A stretch of 64,000 nucleotides of DNA from Massospora cicadina (GCA_022478985.1 JAKSZP010006693.1:62001-126000); one strand, 5' to 3'; shown: positions 1 to 10,112, counted from the first letter of the stretch. The notes: generated by a model from the sequence alone, not told the origin. Made by a program: numbers and translations.

Positions 1-651
1 CCATAGGAAGGTAAGGAACCCAATCTGAATAATCCATGATAGTGTAACACCGCTGAAACTGTTCTAAGCACTGGTTCACTCGTTCAGTCTGCCAATCTGA
101 TTGGGGATGATAGGCAGTTGAGCCGCAGGAATAATCTGAAGAGTCTTACACAACTCTTCCCAAAAGATAGAGGTAAACTGGTTGTCCCTGATCACCAATA
201 ATTTCTTGGGGGACCCTGTGAAGCGCAAACACATGAGTGACAAGAGCCTAGCCATCTCAGCCGCGGTTATTATAGTTCTGCAAGTAAGAATGTGGGAAAA
301 CTTCGTAAAACGGTCCATGACTACCATGATGGCATCATAAATATCAGAAACAGGTAATTCCACAATATAATCCACCAATAGGGAAGTCCAGGGCCCTTCA
401 GCCTTTTGAACTGGTACCAACAACCTTGCTAAAGGTTGTTTATTTGGTTTCATTTGATTGCAGATCTGGCGCTCTTTACAATACCTACCTACCTGAGCAA
501 GTAAGCCTTTCCATTTACATGTGCGTCGAATTAACTCCAAAGTCTTTGCTTTCCCAGGATGACCAATGGCGATTCCATCATGATGGTCCTGGATGATTTC
601 CAGGCAAAGTGGTCCAGAAGGAACCAATAGGCGCCCCTGAAACCACACCAT
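1..651 (-). pseudogene. Integrase of gypsy element A (partial, frameshifted)
   Basis: The integrase joins cDNA ends to chromosomal DNA. From residue 20 the translated stretch has an HHCC-like zinc module: a His pair in DHHDGIAIGHPG, then Cys residues in CKERQICNQ. The catalytic core follows, with Asp in LLVDYIVELP, the DRFTKFSH stretch typical of gypsy integrases, and Asp in VIRDNQFTS. The catalytic Glu lies past a frameshift near position 90, where the other frame reads QTERVNQCLEQ and stays open to the window edge. The end of the core and any C-terminal domain lie outside the window. Confidence 0.85.
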
Positions 652-1011
652 CTCATCCTTTACATGATACCCCTGGTTAGATCCTCCTGATTCAGTGCAC
701 TCTTAGCAAGTACCTTAGTAAATTCAGCTGATAACAGCTGAGAAAGGACTACCTTTCTGAACATACTTTATTCCTCAGCATTTTCCAGAGGAGCTTGCGC
801 TGGCCTGTTGGCCGTGGAAGAGGCAAGTTGAGAAACAATCTTACCCGTAGGAATCATCAACTGGGTGTTATGAAACTCTACCTCTTTTGGATCAGGAGAT
901 AATGCAGTATTGCGGCTCAAAGCATCCGCCAACCCACTTACCTTGCCCTTGATGAACTCAAAAGCAAATGCAAATTGGATAAGGGTCTCATGCCGATTGT
1001 CTGCCGTAAAG

Positions 1012-1458
1012 TTAAGACATGAGGTGCGCGGTATTACAGCAAGGCATGGTGATCTGTACGTACGTGGAAAGGTTGGGAAGAGCCATGAAAGTGATGGCGA
1101 AAAAAGTCAACGCCTCCACCACTGCTAGTAACTCTTTGCCATATACGGCGTAGTTTAACTCAGACAGAGACATCTTCCTAGAAAAATATCCCACCGGATG
1201 CTCTATTCCATATTCGCCCAATTGTAATAAGGAAACCGCTATGGCAAAGTTGGAGGCATTAGTAGACACAATGAAATCCTTTTTAGGATCTACATGGCAA
1301 AGGACGGACGCGGACAACAGGGTGCACTTTATTGCTTGGAAGGCATTTTCCAAAACGGGGGACCACTGAAGCACTTTTGCACCACTTGCCTTATACAAGG
1401 GCGCTGCCACCTCAGAAAGATTTGGCGTGAACTCCTTGAGGAACGTGCACGTCCCCAA
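1012..1458 (-). pseudogene. RT connection and RNase H of gypsy element A
   Basis: RNase H degrades the RNA strand of the RNA-DNA hybrid during reverse transcription. The first 70 residues are the RT thumb/connection (FTPNLSEVAAPLY.., FQAIKCTLLSASVLCH). The RNase H start follows at VSTNASNFAIAVSLLQ, where active elements normally read TDAS, so the first catalytic Asp is Asn here. GKELLAVVEAL supplies the conserved Glu helix. The reading frame is lost just after this. The C-terminal part and the linker to the integrase (about 1,010 down to 660) are only recognisable in other frames. Confidence 0.8.
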
Positions 1459-2161
1459 AAGCTCCTCAATTCCTTAACTGAAGTTGGGGTGGGCCACTCA
1501 CAAATCGCCTTCTCCTTGTTGGGAGTTAACATGTGTCCTTGGTCAAACACGACGTTGCCCAGGAAAGGTGACCTGGAACTTGAAAAATAACACTTGCTGA
1601 TCTTTAGCGTAAGGCTGGCTGCCTTCAACCTCTCCACCGCTTGCCAAAGGTGTGCTGCATGAGACTCATGATCAAGAGATAACACCAGAATGTTATTTAT
1701 GTATGCAACCGTACATACCCCAGCAGGTCCCCCAAAGCTGCATCAATATAACGTTGAAAGATAGCAGTGTCATTCTTTAGCCCAAAGGGAATGACCTGAA
1801 ACTGGAAAACCACTTTTCTGGTATATAATGCGGTTAAACACTCTTGTCCCTTCTTAATCCAGATTTTATTGACCGCATTGAGGCAATCAAGTTTGGTAAA
1901 GACTTTAGCCTTCTCCACATAGCGCGCAATCTGAGAATAAAAAGGGATGGGATGGAGATCTGATACAGTAACATTTTTTAGGTTCACATAATTTAAGCAA
2001 GGTTGTAAGATTCCATTGACTTTATCTACAAAGAAAAGTGGAGAGCATACTGGGGAGATACGCTGAAAAATCGCGCCTTTGGTTAACTGCTCCATAACAC
2101 ACACGTCTAATGCTGCTTCCTCCCATACGTTCAAAGGATAAATTGGGGAAGATATATGCAC
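1329..2161 (-). pseudogene. Reverse transcriptase of gypsy element A
   Basis: Two frames make up the RT. 2,161-1,697 holds fingers and palm: TKGAIFQRISPVCSPLFFVD, a degenerate CVDYRxLN box (CLNYVNLKNVTVSD), motif A FTKLDCLNAV with its catalytic Asp, and the IPFGLKNDTAIFQ box. The second frame to 1,329 starts at the YxDD region, which reads YINN before ILVLSLDHESHAAHL. Both catalytic Asp residues of that box have become Asn, as two G-to-A changes on the coding strand would cause. The thumb continues with LKISKCYF and ends at a frameshift into the RNase H part. Confidence 0.83.
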
Positions 2162-2513
2162 CAGATCAATTGTGAGCTTGAACTCGCAATCAAACTAGAA
2201 TGAGCAGGTAATTCATTGGCTAAAGCCGCATCAAATAAAGATTTCAGACCCTCCAAACAGGAAGGTAAGGATACCTCCAGTGAGGGCTTCAACAATAAAG
2301 CGAGACTGAGGGTGTATATTGGACCAGTGAGGCAAATCTCCCTGGAAGTTAGCCTCAGACAAAGGAACAATTAGGGTACGACCATTCTTTAATGATAATG
2401 ATAGGGTATTGTCTCTCAAGTTGGTCCTGATGTCAAACTTTTGTCACCATTATACTTCCAAATTAATGGGGTACAAAAGGTTTTTGACATCTTGGAAACT
2501 GTCTATCAAAAAG

Positions 2514-3099
2514 TTACTTGCCCACTTGATAATCCATCAACCCTAGTACCTTCAGGGTGGAAATACCTTGAGAAGCCTCTCCCCTAACCATACCACCTGG
2601 CAAGTAACTAAGATCAAGGTAGTCAGCTAGTTCTTGGTTATTGAAATTCTCAGAGGCTCCTGTATCTACCAAGATAGTAGTGCCAATCTTATCTGAAGGG
2701 GATGAGAGGGTAGTAGTTAACAAAAAAATACCCTTAATGATCTTTATTTATAGCAGACAACGTCAACACTTCACCATAAAAATATTCTTCAGGCAAAATC
2801 ATTCCTCCAGGTGGCGTTTCTGCATCATAGAATGGATATGGATAGTTGGCCACTCTTACTACTGAAGCCATATATCCCACCATATCTTCAGCAACTGCAT
2901 AAACATTTTTATATTGTATTTGTAACTCCTTTTCCACCTCCTGGGTTCTGCAAATCATTGTGGTGGCCAAGTGTGGGTTTTCTGGGGTAATTTGATACAC
3001 AAGAATAGGTTCCATATCTGAGCCATTAGAGAGTAAATATTGTTCAGTTGTGTATATGGCAACGCTGTTATAAATGCTTTTTTGGTCACTAATGACCAT
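2514..3099 (-). pseudogene. Protease and gag-pro spacer of gypsy element A
   Basis: The retropepsin-type aspartic protease has its active loop intact as ILVDTGASENFNN at about 2,680. It would cut the gag-pol polyprotein. Upstream, in another frame (3,099-2,734), is a 121-residue stretch without a known fold that ends just before the protease and reads into it after a frameshift. I take it as the end of gag or the gag-pro spacer. The 350 bases between the protease and the RT hold short open stretches in shifting frames and nothing that I can name. Confidence 0.6.
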
Positions 3100-3142
3100 A
3101 TTCCCATTTTGGTAACGGGTTGTCTGACGTTATTAAGGCCTT

Positions 3143-3701
3143 TGATTGGAATTTCAATAGAAATTATGATAAGCAGGTACTATGAAGGCTACGAAATTTT
3201 TTGTTCTGTGGCTCTAGCAAAGATCAACACAATTGCAACAAAGTCATTAGTTCTGTTACTATAATTGATTCCAATCATAAATACACAATCCTGTTGAATA
3301 GACCAAAATTAAGCTATGGAGACAAAAATAGAGGTACTTTATTTTTTAGAAATGATAGATACTTATAGGGGTAGATTTAGTAGTTATTCATGAGGATTTT
3401 TGGGATGCACCTGAGGTAAGATTTTTCCTATTAGATGACCAATTTTGCTGATTATTACTACCATACTTGTGATGGCCAGATCTGATAAGATCCTTATTTG
3501 ATGATACTGACCTTCTTGTATGATATTTTGCCTCATCAGAAGCTTAGCATCATCCTTCATAGAAGGTTGATAACTCTGAAGGGTTGATTGCCAGTCTATC
3601 CTGGAATTGGATATCTCCAACGTGGATTTTGCAATCTCATTAGACTGATATATTAAATTCAATCTTTAGTAATTCTGGTCATTGTAGTTGAATCCCCAAC
3701 A
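3143..3701 (-). repeat. 3' LTR of gypsy element B
   Basis: This segment is an obvious direct repeat of 9,555-10,112 over its whole length, with scattered substitutions and a few short indels. It has TG at the plus-strand left end and CCCCAACA at the right end, so on the coding (minus) strand it begins TGTTGGGG and ends ..CCAATCA. Short open stretches inside it are not coding. Confidence 0.9.
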
Positions 3702-3718
3702 ATGCCCCCCTCAAGATC
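3702..3718 (-). other. Polypurine tract of gypsy element B
   Basis: On the minus strand this reads GATCTTGAGGGGGGCAT, directly upstream of the 3' LTR start. A purine run at this exact place is the primer for second-strand cDNA synthesis. It fixes the element's orientation independently of the ORFs. Confidence 0.75.
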
Positions 3719-3959
3719 TTGCCTAGGGGGCACATACTTACGAAAAAATCTACTATGCACTCTATTGATAACAGTACCAGTATTAACAGCTGTAATGGAG
3801 TATTCAATACCACAACAATATATAATATGGTAAGGACCAGCCTATAAGGTGTCAAGTTTGTGAATCCTTCCTCCTGAACTATGATGATAGAAGAGTACAA
3901 GATCCCTAACTTGATATTCAGGTAGCATAGGTCTACTAGCATTGGTTCTTGTTCCCTCT

Positions 3960-4787
3960 TTTAAGGTGGTAGCAGCAAGGGAACTTGACGCTAAAGCTTG
4001 TACTTAAATGAAATCATCAGCTAGTCTCCTCATAGCTAAATCAGTAGTTTGCAGGGTAGCCTCCTCAAGTATAGGTTGTACACTTGAGGGGATAATAGGA
4101 TCCTGACCATATAAAGCTTTAAAAGGAGACAATCCAATTATACGATGGTAGCTAACCCTATAAGATAACCTTGCACTAGGCAAATAGAGATTCCAACTAC
4201 TAGGGTCATTGGAAGCCATATTTCAAAGAATGGCTACAAGGGTACCATTTGCTCATTCAACCGCACCATTAGTAGAAGTATTGTATGGGGATGTAAATGA
4301 CTGATAGGTACTCATTAATTTAGTAAGCTCGGATACCACCTGAGAAATGAAGTTAGTCCCATTATCCAATAACAGGACTTTTAGGCTACCATGCCTGGTG
4401 AAAATTTTTCTTAAAAAAAGGATGCAGTAGCCTTAGCGGTGACTGAGTAAGCTGAGATAGCTTCAATCCATTTAGTAATATGGTCGATAGCTAATAGAAT
4501 ATATCAATTTCCATAAGTGGCAGTAGGAGAGGGTCCACCACATTGGTACTCATAGTATATAAAGGTTCTGTAGGTCCCACGATTTTTGTGTTGGAACATC
4601 GGATTTCTACCACACTGTTGTTGTCAAGTGAGACAAGTCTCCAACACATTGATACAGATTCCAGCATGTTATCCTGGTAGCAATGATTTTTCAACCACTG
4701 TAAGGTCTTAGAGACAGCTCCATGCCCTACAGTTTGATGAGCCTCCATATTAGTATCAGTCCTCACAGAGGGCCAAATAAAGGGCAA
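3960..4787 (-). pseudogene. Integrase of gypsy element B (decayed)
   Basis: The zinc module is visible at 4,760-4,640 as AHQTVGHGAVSKTLQWLKNH, with the His pair; the Cys pair is disturbed by a frame change. The end of the catalytic core is clear at 4,219-4,080, where LSYRVSYHRIIGLSPFKALY matches the conserved stretch before the GPY-type tail of gypsy integrases. The middle of the core between 4,490 and 4,220 is spread over several frames. No chromodomain is visible between here and the polypurine tract. Confidence 0.78.
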
Positions 4788-4796
4788 CCTTTTAGA

Positions 4797-5396
4797 TCAC
4801 AACTTCTTGTATAATGAACCTTCTTTAATCTGAGTATCTTTGGTTAAGGATTGTAGCTTCAATATAACATCCTTAGATTCATGGTACCAGAGCTCAGGTC
4901 TACCAATCAAGCTATAGATGCGATCCTCCTCATCAGAGAATAACATTAGTATAGGCAATTGATAAAGTCTATCAGCGTTTTGATGAATAGCTCCAGCGCG
5001 ATGTTGAATTGTAAAGTCATAATTCTGGAGCTTTAACACCCATCTAGCTAAGCGCCCATCAGGATCATCCATTTGTTGCAACCACTTCAAGGAAGTGTGA
5101 TCCGTGATGATAGTGAAATGCTCGCCATAGAGGTAAGGGCGGAAATGCTTGATGGCGAACAAAACTGTAAGACATTCTCTTGGTAATGCTATAATTGTGT
5201 TTGGCCTTAGAAAGGGTTTTACTATAATATGCGATGGGGTGATCAACCAGGTTGGTATCATGTTGAGCCAGAATAGCTCCATTAGCAATATCACTGGCAT
5301 CAGTAATAAAATAAAAGGTTTGGAAAAATCAGGATGGGCTAAGATTGGTGCACTAACTAAGGCTTGGAACAACAGATTGAAAGCCTGCTGCTGCAA
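4797..5396 (-). pseudogene. RT connection, RNase H and tether of gypsy element B
   Basis: The open stretch starts in the RT connection (FNLLFQALVSAPILAHPDFS). The first RNase H motif (FILITDAS in relatives) is scrambled by a short frameshift. ECLTVLFAIKHFRPYLYG carries the Glu helix. FTIITDHTSLKWLQQM keeps the catalytic Asp and His-containing TDH box, and ARWVLKLQNYDFTIQHRAG the end of the domain. The tether to the integrase follows. This is one of the better preserved pieces of the element. Confidence 0.83.
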
Positions 5397-5399
5397 TTC

Positions 5400-6145
5400 T
5401 TTCCATAAAAAGGGACTTCATTGTGCAAAAGGTAAACTAAAGGCTCCGTAATCTCCACAAAATGAGGGATGAATTGTTAGTAATAACCAACCATCCCTAA
5501 AAACACTTGAATATCATGCAAGCTTTTAGGAACAGGCATGTCTGAAATAGTTTGTATCTTATTATATAAGGGTAAAATCCCATTGCGATTAACTTTATGA
5601 CCTAAGAATTCCATCTCAGTCTTAAAAAGCACGCTTGGATGGTTTTATCTTAAGTGAAGCGTGACGCATCTGAAAAATACTTCCTTTAAATGAGCCAAAT
5701 GCTCGCTAAAAGTGCGAGAAAACACAGTAACATCGTCTAATTATACCAAAACACAAGAAAGTTTTAAATCCCCAAACAAGCCATCCATGGCTCTTTTAAA
5801 AGTAGCAGGGGCATTACAAAGCCCCTGCAGCATATGAGTGGGCTCAAATAACCCCTCACTAAAGATTAAAGCACATTTTTGATGGTCATCTGGATCCAGG
5901 TCAATTTCCCAATAACCACTTGCAAGGTCCATAACCGTGAAGTATTGTGACCCAGATAATAGTCTCAATGAATCATCAATGTGAGGTAGAGGATAAGAAT
6001 CCTTTTGGGTAACAGCTTTGAGCTGACAATAGTCCATAACCACTCTATGACCCTCATCCTTTTTCTGGATGAGTAGTAAAGGAGAAGCCCATGGACCCTT
6101 AGAAGGCGTTAATAGCCCTGCATCGAGGAGTTGTTTCAATTCCAC
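5400..6145 (-). pseudogene. Reverse transcriptase of gypsy element B
   Basis: Fingers and palm are nearly continuous. Visible are PSKGPWASPLLLIQKKD, VVMDYCQLKAVTQKDSYPLP, motif A FTVMDLASGYWEI with its Asp, and LCNAPATFKRAMDGLFGDL. The active-site box lies at about 5,737 and reads V-stop-LDDVTVFSRTF: the Tyr codon of YLDD is a stop, while both Asp residues remain. Below that, in other frames, follow HLAHLKEVF and EFLGHKVNRNGI of the thumb. Apart from the stop, this RT is the least damaged in the window. Confidence 0.87.
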
Positions 6146-6434
6146 TGAGACCTGAGCCTCCTTAACTTTAGATTTGCGATATGGTCAAGCTCAAATAGGG
6201 GGATTATCCTCATTTTTCACCTGATTCTGCACATCTTCCATTAGCCCAAAATCTCCAGGACATTTGGCAAATATATCCGCATACTCTTCAATCAGAGTCT
6301 TAGCTTCATGCTGTTGTTATGGAGTAAGTGAATACTCAAATTTGATGTCAATTCTAGCAATGATAGGGGATTTTCCAGCCCAAATTCACGTAAATCTCCA
6401 CATCCCAAGATGGATAAAATTTCACTTACAGAAG

Positions 6435-6743
6435 TAGGCTGCACATAGGTGATGGGGTTATTGGGTTTTAATTGCATAGGTCAAGAATTGAGATTAGCTA
6501 GTAGAACTAAAACAGTCCCACGTAAGTGGGATCAAGGATACCAGGGCAGGTTAAAGCCTCTAAATGAGAGGGATTTTTGTTACCAAAGATCTCTAATACA
6601 TGATCAGCGGGAACAAATACTTGTACTCCAGTATTGATTATGACTTGAGCTTTTGGAGGAATGGTAATCAGATTGTTAAGATATAAAGGCATTCCTTCAG
6701 AGGCACAAGCTGATGGAGGCGGAAGTATAGTCCTTGGTCCCAA
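6435..6743 (-). pseudogene. dUTPase-like domain of gypsy element B (between protease and RT)
   Basis: dUTPase hydrolyses dUTP and limits uracil in cDNA. The sequence follows the order of the trimeric dUTPase fold. The motif-1 area reads SEGMPLYLNN. The strand ITIPPKAQVIINTGVQVFVP matches the IPPG..LVPTGI..IP pattern. Motif 3 is PGILDPTYVG. After a one-base frame change comes TVLVLLANLNS.PMQLKPNN, like the VLLxNxS..xIKxGDRIAQ strand. The Asp of motif 3 is kept. Motif 2 (PRSGLA) is altered and motif 5 is not visible. The element E copy has a parallel stretch at 51.3-51.6 kb, so this is a family trait. From memory, dUTPase-bearing Metaviridae have been described from a basidiomycete (Phanerochaete). 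Confidence 0.65.
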
Positions 6744-7055
6744 GCTTCAGTACTTAAGATGTGAGATAGAAGTGAGGTATTCCAATAAACAAACACGTCG
6801 TTTGAGTTTTCCTTTGCTATTGGGAACATCTTGTAGAATTAAAGGTACTTGGTACCCAAATAAAAGAAAGTTAATTGTCCTTAAGACTGATTATTGCATC
6901 AAAATCAATGAGAATTTGGTTCCCAAGAACAGGTCATAGAATTTGTTGTCCAACACTATTCCAGGGGTTGACACAACCAACTTTCCAAAGCGAATTGGAA
7001 GAGAGGAATAAGCTCCTATAGATTTAGTGTATGAAGGACCAGCAGCTCTGTATTC

Positions 7056-7598
7056 TCAAAAATGGTTTAAGTCTGGCGCCAATTTGATTTTTTTCATAAG
7101 CCTGGAAGAGATTACATTGATTGGCGATCCCATGTCAATGATAGCCAAAACTTTCACCTTATGCACGATGACTTCCACCTGGGTCACATCAGTGCCAAAG
7201 TTTGGGATTGAAAGCACCAAGGGATTAATCGATTGACTTGAATTAGAGGAAGAAGAAACAAAAGCATAAGCAGAAATAGTATCTTTGTTGGCTAATTCAT
7301 CAGGGATATCAAGTTCACCAGGAGTGGATATCACGTAACAGTCTTTAGCAGTGTTAAGAGGTTTTGATTGAGGCACAGGAGGTAGGTCAGCACAGGGAGC
7401 CTCATGCACTATGCTGACTCCTTTTTTCGACTCCTCCGCTTGTTTTTTCCAACATTGAGCTTCCACATGACCCACTAGACCACAATAGTTGCATGGTTCC
7501 TTCTTTGGTTTAGTTTTGGGTCTATGCGGCATCACATGGATATAAGAATGAGGTTTAGTAGCAGAGGCCGGGTGTACCACACCATTAGGAATCTCCAT
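7056..7598 (-). pseudogene. Gag nucleocapsid zinc knuckle and protease of gypsy element B
   Basis: An open stretch of 180 codons. Near residue 35 it has a perfect CCHC knuckle, CNYCGLVGHVEAQC (C-x2-C-x4-H-x4-C), in a basic context, which binds the genomic RNA. Towards the end is VLAIIDMGSPINVISSRLMK, the retropepsin active loop. The usual D-[ST]-G reads DMG here, while the related element E reads DSGSPVNVIS. Gag and protease are in one frame with no stop between them. The dUTPase-like domain follows about 300 bases downstream. Confidence 0.83.
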
Positions 7599-7619
7599 GA
7601 GCGCTTCTTTGATATTGAG

Positions 7620-8079
7620 AATGGATTTGAAATTTCTTTTGAGTGATTTTTAAATGTAGTAGCAACTGAGTTCAAGAAGCAAATTCACTCATTACAGCTG
7701 ATATGGCATCATCTACAGTAATCTGGTTGCAAGTAGCAAGAGTTTGGGCCTCATGATAAAATCTCTTAGCGAAATTTTGGATTGACTCTCCTCACTTGAT
7801 TTGAATACTCATAAAGGCTTGCTTTTGGTTAGATAGGATTCGATCACTCCCAAATTCCCTTATAAGGGCGGTCTTCACTTGAGCCCATGTATTGCAAACC
7901 TTAAGGTGAGGAACCATGATCCCTTGAGCGAACCAGATTAGGCAAGAAGTAATATGCCGTGCTTTCTGTTGATCTGTTGGCCCATCCATTGCACGTTCAT
8001 AGACAAATAAAAAAATGGATGCTACCTTCACCCGGCTCAAACTTATCCTTAAAGGTAAGTTTGAAGGTAGTGGGTTCAT
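7620..8079 (-). pseudogene. Capsid-like part of gag, gypsy element B
   Basis: A 95-codon stretch ending in VCNTWAQVKTALIREFGSDR resembles the retrotransposon gag (capsid) domain, where an Phe/Trp-rich helix precedes the nucleocapsid. Below 7,790 the other frames continue with FAKRFYHEAQTLATCNQITV. The element E copy contains AQVKNAHVLEFGSDQTLLSQ at about 53.45 kb, which is clearly the same protein. Several frame changes break it. Confidence 0.7.
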
Positions 8080-8204
8080 TACTCAAAACATGTACACCTG
8101 ATACCATGACCAGATCAGCTTCAGAGGTTTCAAATTCTGGGATATGAGCTTGAGTGGGAATTCTGTCAAATTGCTGTCTTAAATGATTGAGGTCCTTCTG
8201 TAAA

Positions 8205-8453
8205 TTATGAGCCCATTGAGAAAGATGATCGATTTGCAGGTTGTTGATTCAAGCTAGAAATTGCAGTGATCATCTCTTCCTGCTTGTTCTCAAGTACTCC
8301 ACATTTAACAGTTAACTGTTCAATGGAAGCAGTTAACCTTGCAAACTGGGTTTCTTGCGTAGTTTGATTAGCATTGAATAGACGATGAGCATTATTCACG
8401 CCATCCAATAAGTTGGTTAAAGAGTAATTTGTGTCAGTCGGAAGACCTTTCAA
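8205..8453 (-). pseudogene. Coiled-coil segment of gag (after the collagen-like stretch), gypsy element B
   Basis: 82 codons with heptad-like hydrophobic spacing (FARLTASIEQLTVKCGVLEN) suggest a coiled coil. In the minus-strand direction it lies between the collagen-like stretch and the capsid-like part. No known catalytic motif is present. The role is probably oligomerisation of gag, which is an inference. Confidence 0.5.
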
Positions 8454-8539
8454 TGGTAAGAAACACCCTTGTGCTATGGCTCAGGATTGAGTTTCTAATG
8501 CCTGTACTCTTGATACTAGTAAAGTTGAAGGTTCTGAAT

Positions 8540-8755
8540 TGTGCTTTGGAAGTGAGGAGCCAGGGAGACCAGGAGATCCAGGGGGTTCTTGCAACCCATC
8601 TCAACCTGCTGACCCCGGTGGGCCTTGTTGACCCACAGGGCCAGGAGGACCACGTTCACCAGTAGGTCCCAGGGTTACTGAAGGGGAACTAGGTGGTCCT
8701 GGCAGTCCAGGAGGACCAACCGGGCCAGGTCCACCTTCTCTGATAAAATCCACAA
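8540..8755 (-). pseudogene. Collagen-like Gly-X-Y segment within gag of gypsy element B
   Basis: On the minus strand one frame reads [15 protein letters not shown], then a short break (SSPSVTL), then [19 protein letters not shown], one stop, and after it PPGSPGLPGSS. Together that is about 15 Gly-X-Y triplets with Pro at X or Y. Such runs form the collagen triple helix. The same position in element E (54,200-54,290) reads KGPKGPSGFKG and continues in the neighbouring frame with KGQSGFGGP. The segment lies between two coiled-coil stretches, as in phage and bacterial collagen-like fibres, where coiled coils trimerise the helix. Confidence 0.7.
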
Positions 8756-9224
8756 TTTGGACAAGTTGTTGGAGTAGCCATCAAGCTCAACAAAGCGCTC
8801 ATCATGTTGGACCCACAAGTGTCTCAGTTGTATCATAATCTCATCCTCAAGGGTTTTTGATACGGTGGTAAATATGGTTAGCAACATCGCTATCCTGCTG
8901 ATATACTTCTTGGCCGATGTATCCCTCAACTCCATTATCAATTCTCACCAACTGGATATGTAGATTGTTGATTTCTCTTCTATTATCAAGTATGGCTTCC
9001 TGATTATACCGTCCAAAGTTAGAAGCCATCTCATAAAACGAGGATAACTGAGAGTGAAATTGTTGCGCTAGGATCAACTGGCGTTTGATCTCGAGATGAT
9101 GCAACCCCAATATCTGGAGTACATGATGAATAGTGGGATGTACGTAATGCCTGAGGTACTGCTCAGTTATAGCTAACCCCAACTTTGGTAGGTTGTAACT
9201 CGCTCTGTTGTATAAGCTCATCAT
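8675..9224 (-). pseudogene. N-terminal coiled-coil part of gag, gypsy element B
   Basis: Two overlapping open stretches (9,224-8,847 and 8,941-8,675) give helical, Leu- and Gln-rich sequence, for example HLEIKRQLILAQQFHSQL and [20 protein letters not shown]. They run straight into the collagen-like stretch. A small open stretch at 9,493-9,311 (60 codons, Met-initiated, Ser/Glu-rich) may be the true gag start. It lies just inside the 5' LTR. I recognise no family for this N-terminal part. Confidence 0.5.
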
Positions 9225-9554
9225 ATTATTGGCAACTTTAGACGCTCAGTCTCAATTAGGACGGGCACCAGTCTGGATAGCCCCCCTTATTAAGCCTTTG
9301 ACCGTTTCTTCTACATTTGCGGCTTGAATCTGATAATTATTTTGGTCAGGGCCCTCAAAGGCCAAGTCCATAGAACTTGAAATTGCAGATTATATGTATT
9401 AGCGGAAGGCATTTCTTGCCTGTTGGAGTGTACCCACTGGGTGATACCCATTGATTCCTCAGAAGAGGGGCTTTCTTTGCTAGACATATTCATAGCTGTG
9501 AAAGTATGTTCTCAACAAATAGCCTCAGAAGCAGACCTGGAAGAAAGCATCAGT

Positions 9555-10112
9555 ATTGGAATTTTGATAGAAATTACAATAAGCAGGTGCTACAAAGGCT
9601 AAAAATTATTAGTTCCATGGCTCTAGTGAAGATTGATAAAAGTGCAACGAAGTTATTGGTTCTTTTGCTATGATTGATTCCAATCAGAAATACAGAATCC
9701 TGTATGAATAGACCAATTTTTGCTATGCGAGAAAAAATAGAGGTACTTTACTTTGTTAGAAATGATAGATACTTATAGGGGTAGATTCAGTAGTTATTCA
9801 TGAGAATTTTTGGGATGCACCTGAGGTAAGATCTCTACTATTAGATGAACTATATTGCTGATTATTAATACCATACTTGTGATGGTCAGATCTGATAAGA
9901 CTCTTATTTGATGATACTGACCTTCTTGTATGATATTTTGCCTCATCAGATAGCTTATCATAATCCTTCAGAGAAAATTATATCTCTGAAGCGTTGATCA
10001 TTGATGTATCCTAGAATTGGATATCTCCGACGTGGATTTTGCAATCTCATTAGACTGAGATATTGAATCTCAATCTTAAGTAATTCTGGTCATCATAGTT
10101 GAATCCCCAACA
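9555..10112 (-). repeat. 5' LTR of gypsy element B
   Basis: Direct repeat of 3,143-3,701. On the coding strand it begins TGTTGGGGATTC at 10,112 and ends ..CCAATA at 9,555, where the terminal CA has decayed. Element transcription should start within it and run leftward. Confidence 0.9.

Larger units (their letters stand above)
1..3142 (-). mobile_element. Ty3/gypsy element A, partial (gag end to integrase)
   Basis: Reading right to left on the minus strand, the order is protease (2,723), reverse transcriptase (2,161-1,329), RNase H (1,458-1,012) and integrase (651-1). This PR-RT-RH-IN order defines Ty3/gypsy (Metaviridae). The integrase runs off the window start, so the 3' LTR is not seen. 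To the right the element stops where the LTR of element B begins at 3,143. I could not find its gag continuing beyond element B, nor a 5-bp duplication around B. Frameshifts separate every domain and two catalytic motifs are altered, so this copy is dead. Confidence 0.85.
3143..10112 (-). mobile_element. Ty3/gypsy element B, complete, with collagen-like gag segment and dUTPase-like domain
   Basis: Two direct repeats of 559 and 558 bp (3,143-3,701 and 9,555-10,112) bound a 5.85-kb interior. Read on the minus strand the interior gives coiled-coil gag, a collagen-like stretch, a capsid-like part, a CCHC knuckle, protease, dUTPase-like domain, RT, RNase H and integrase. The LTRs start TGTTGGGG on the minus strand, and a G-rich polypurine tract lies just inside the 3' LTR. 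The 5-bp flanks differ (GCCTT and CCATC on the plus strand), so no target duplication survives. Old age or recombination with another copy could explain that. The genes carry many stops. Element E (46-60 kb) and fragment F (60.6-62.3 kb) belong to the same family. Confidence 0.9.
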
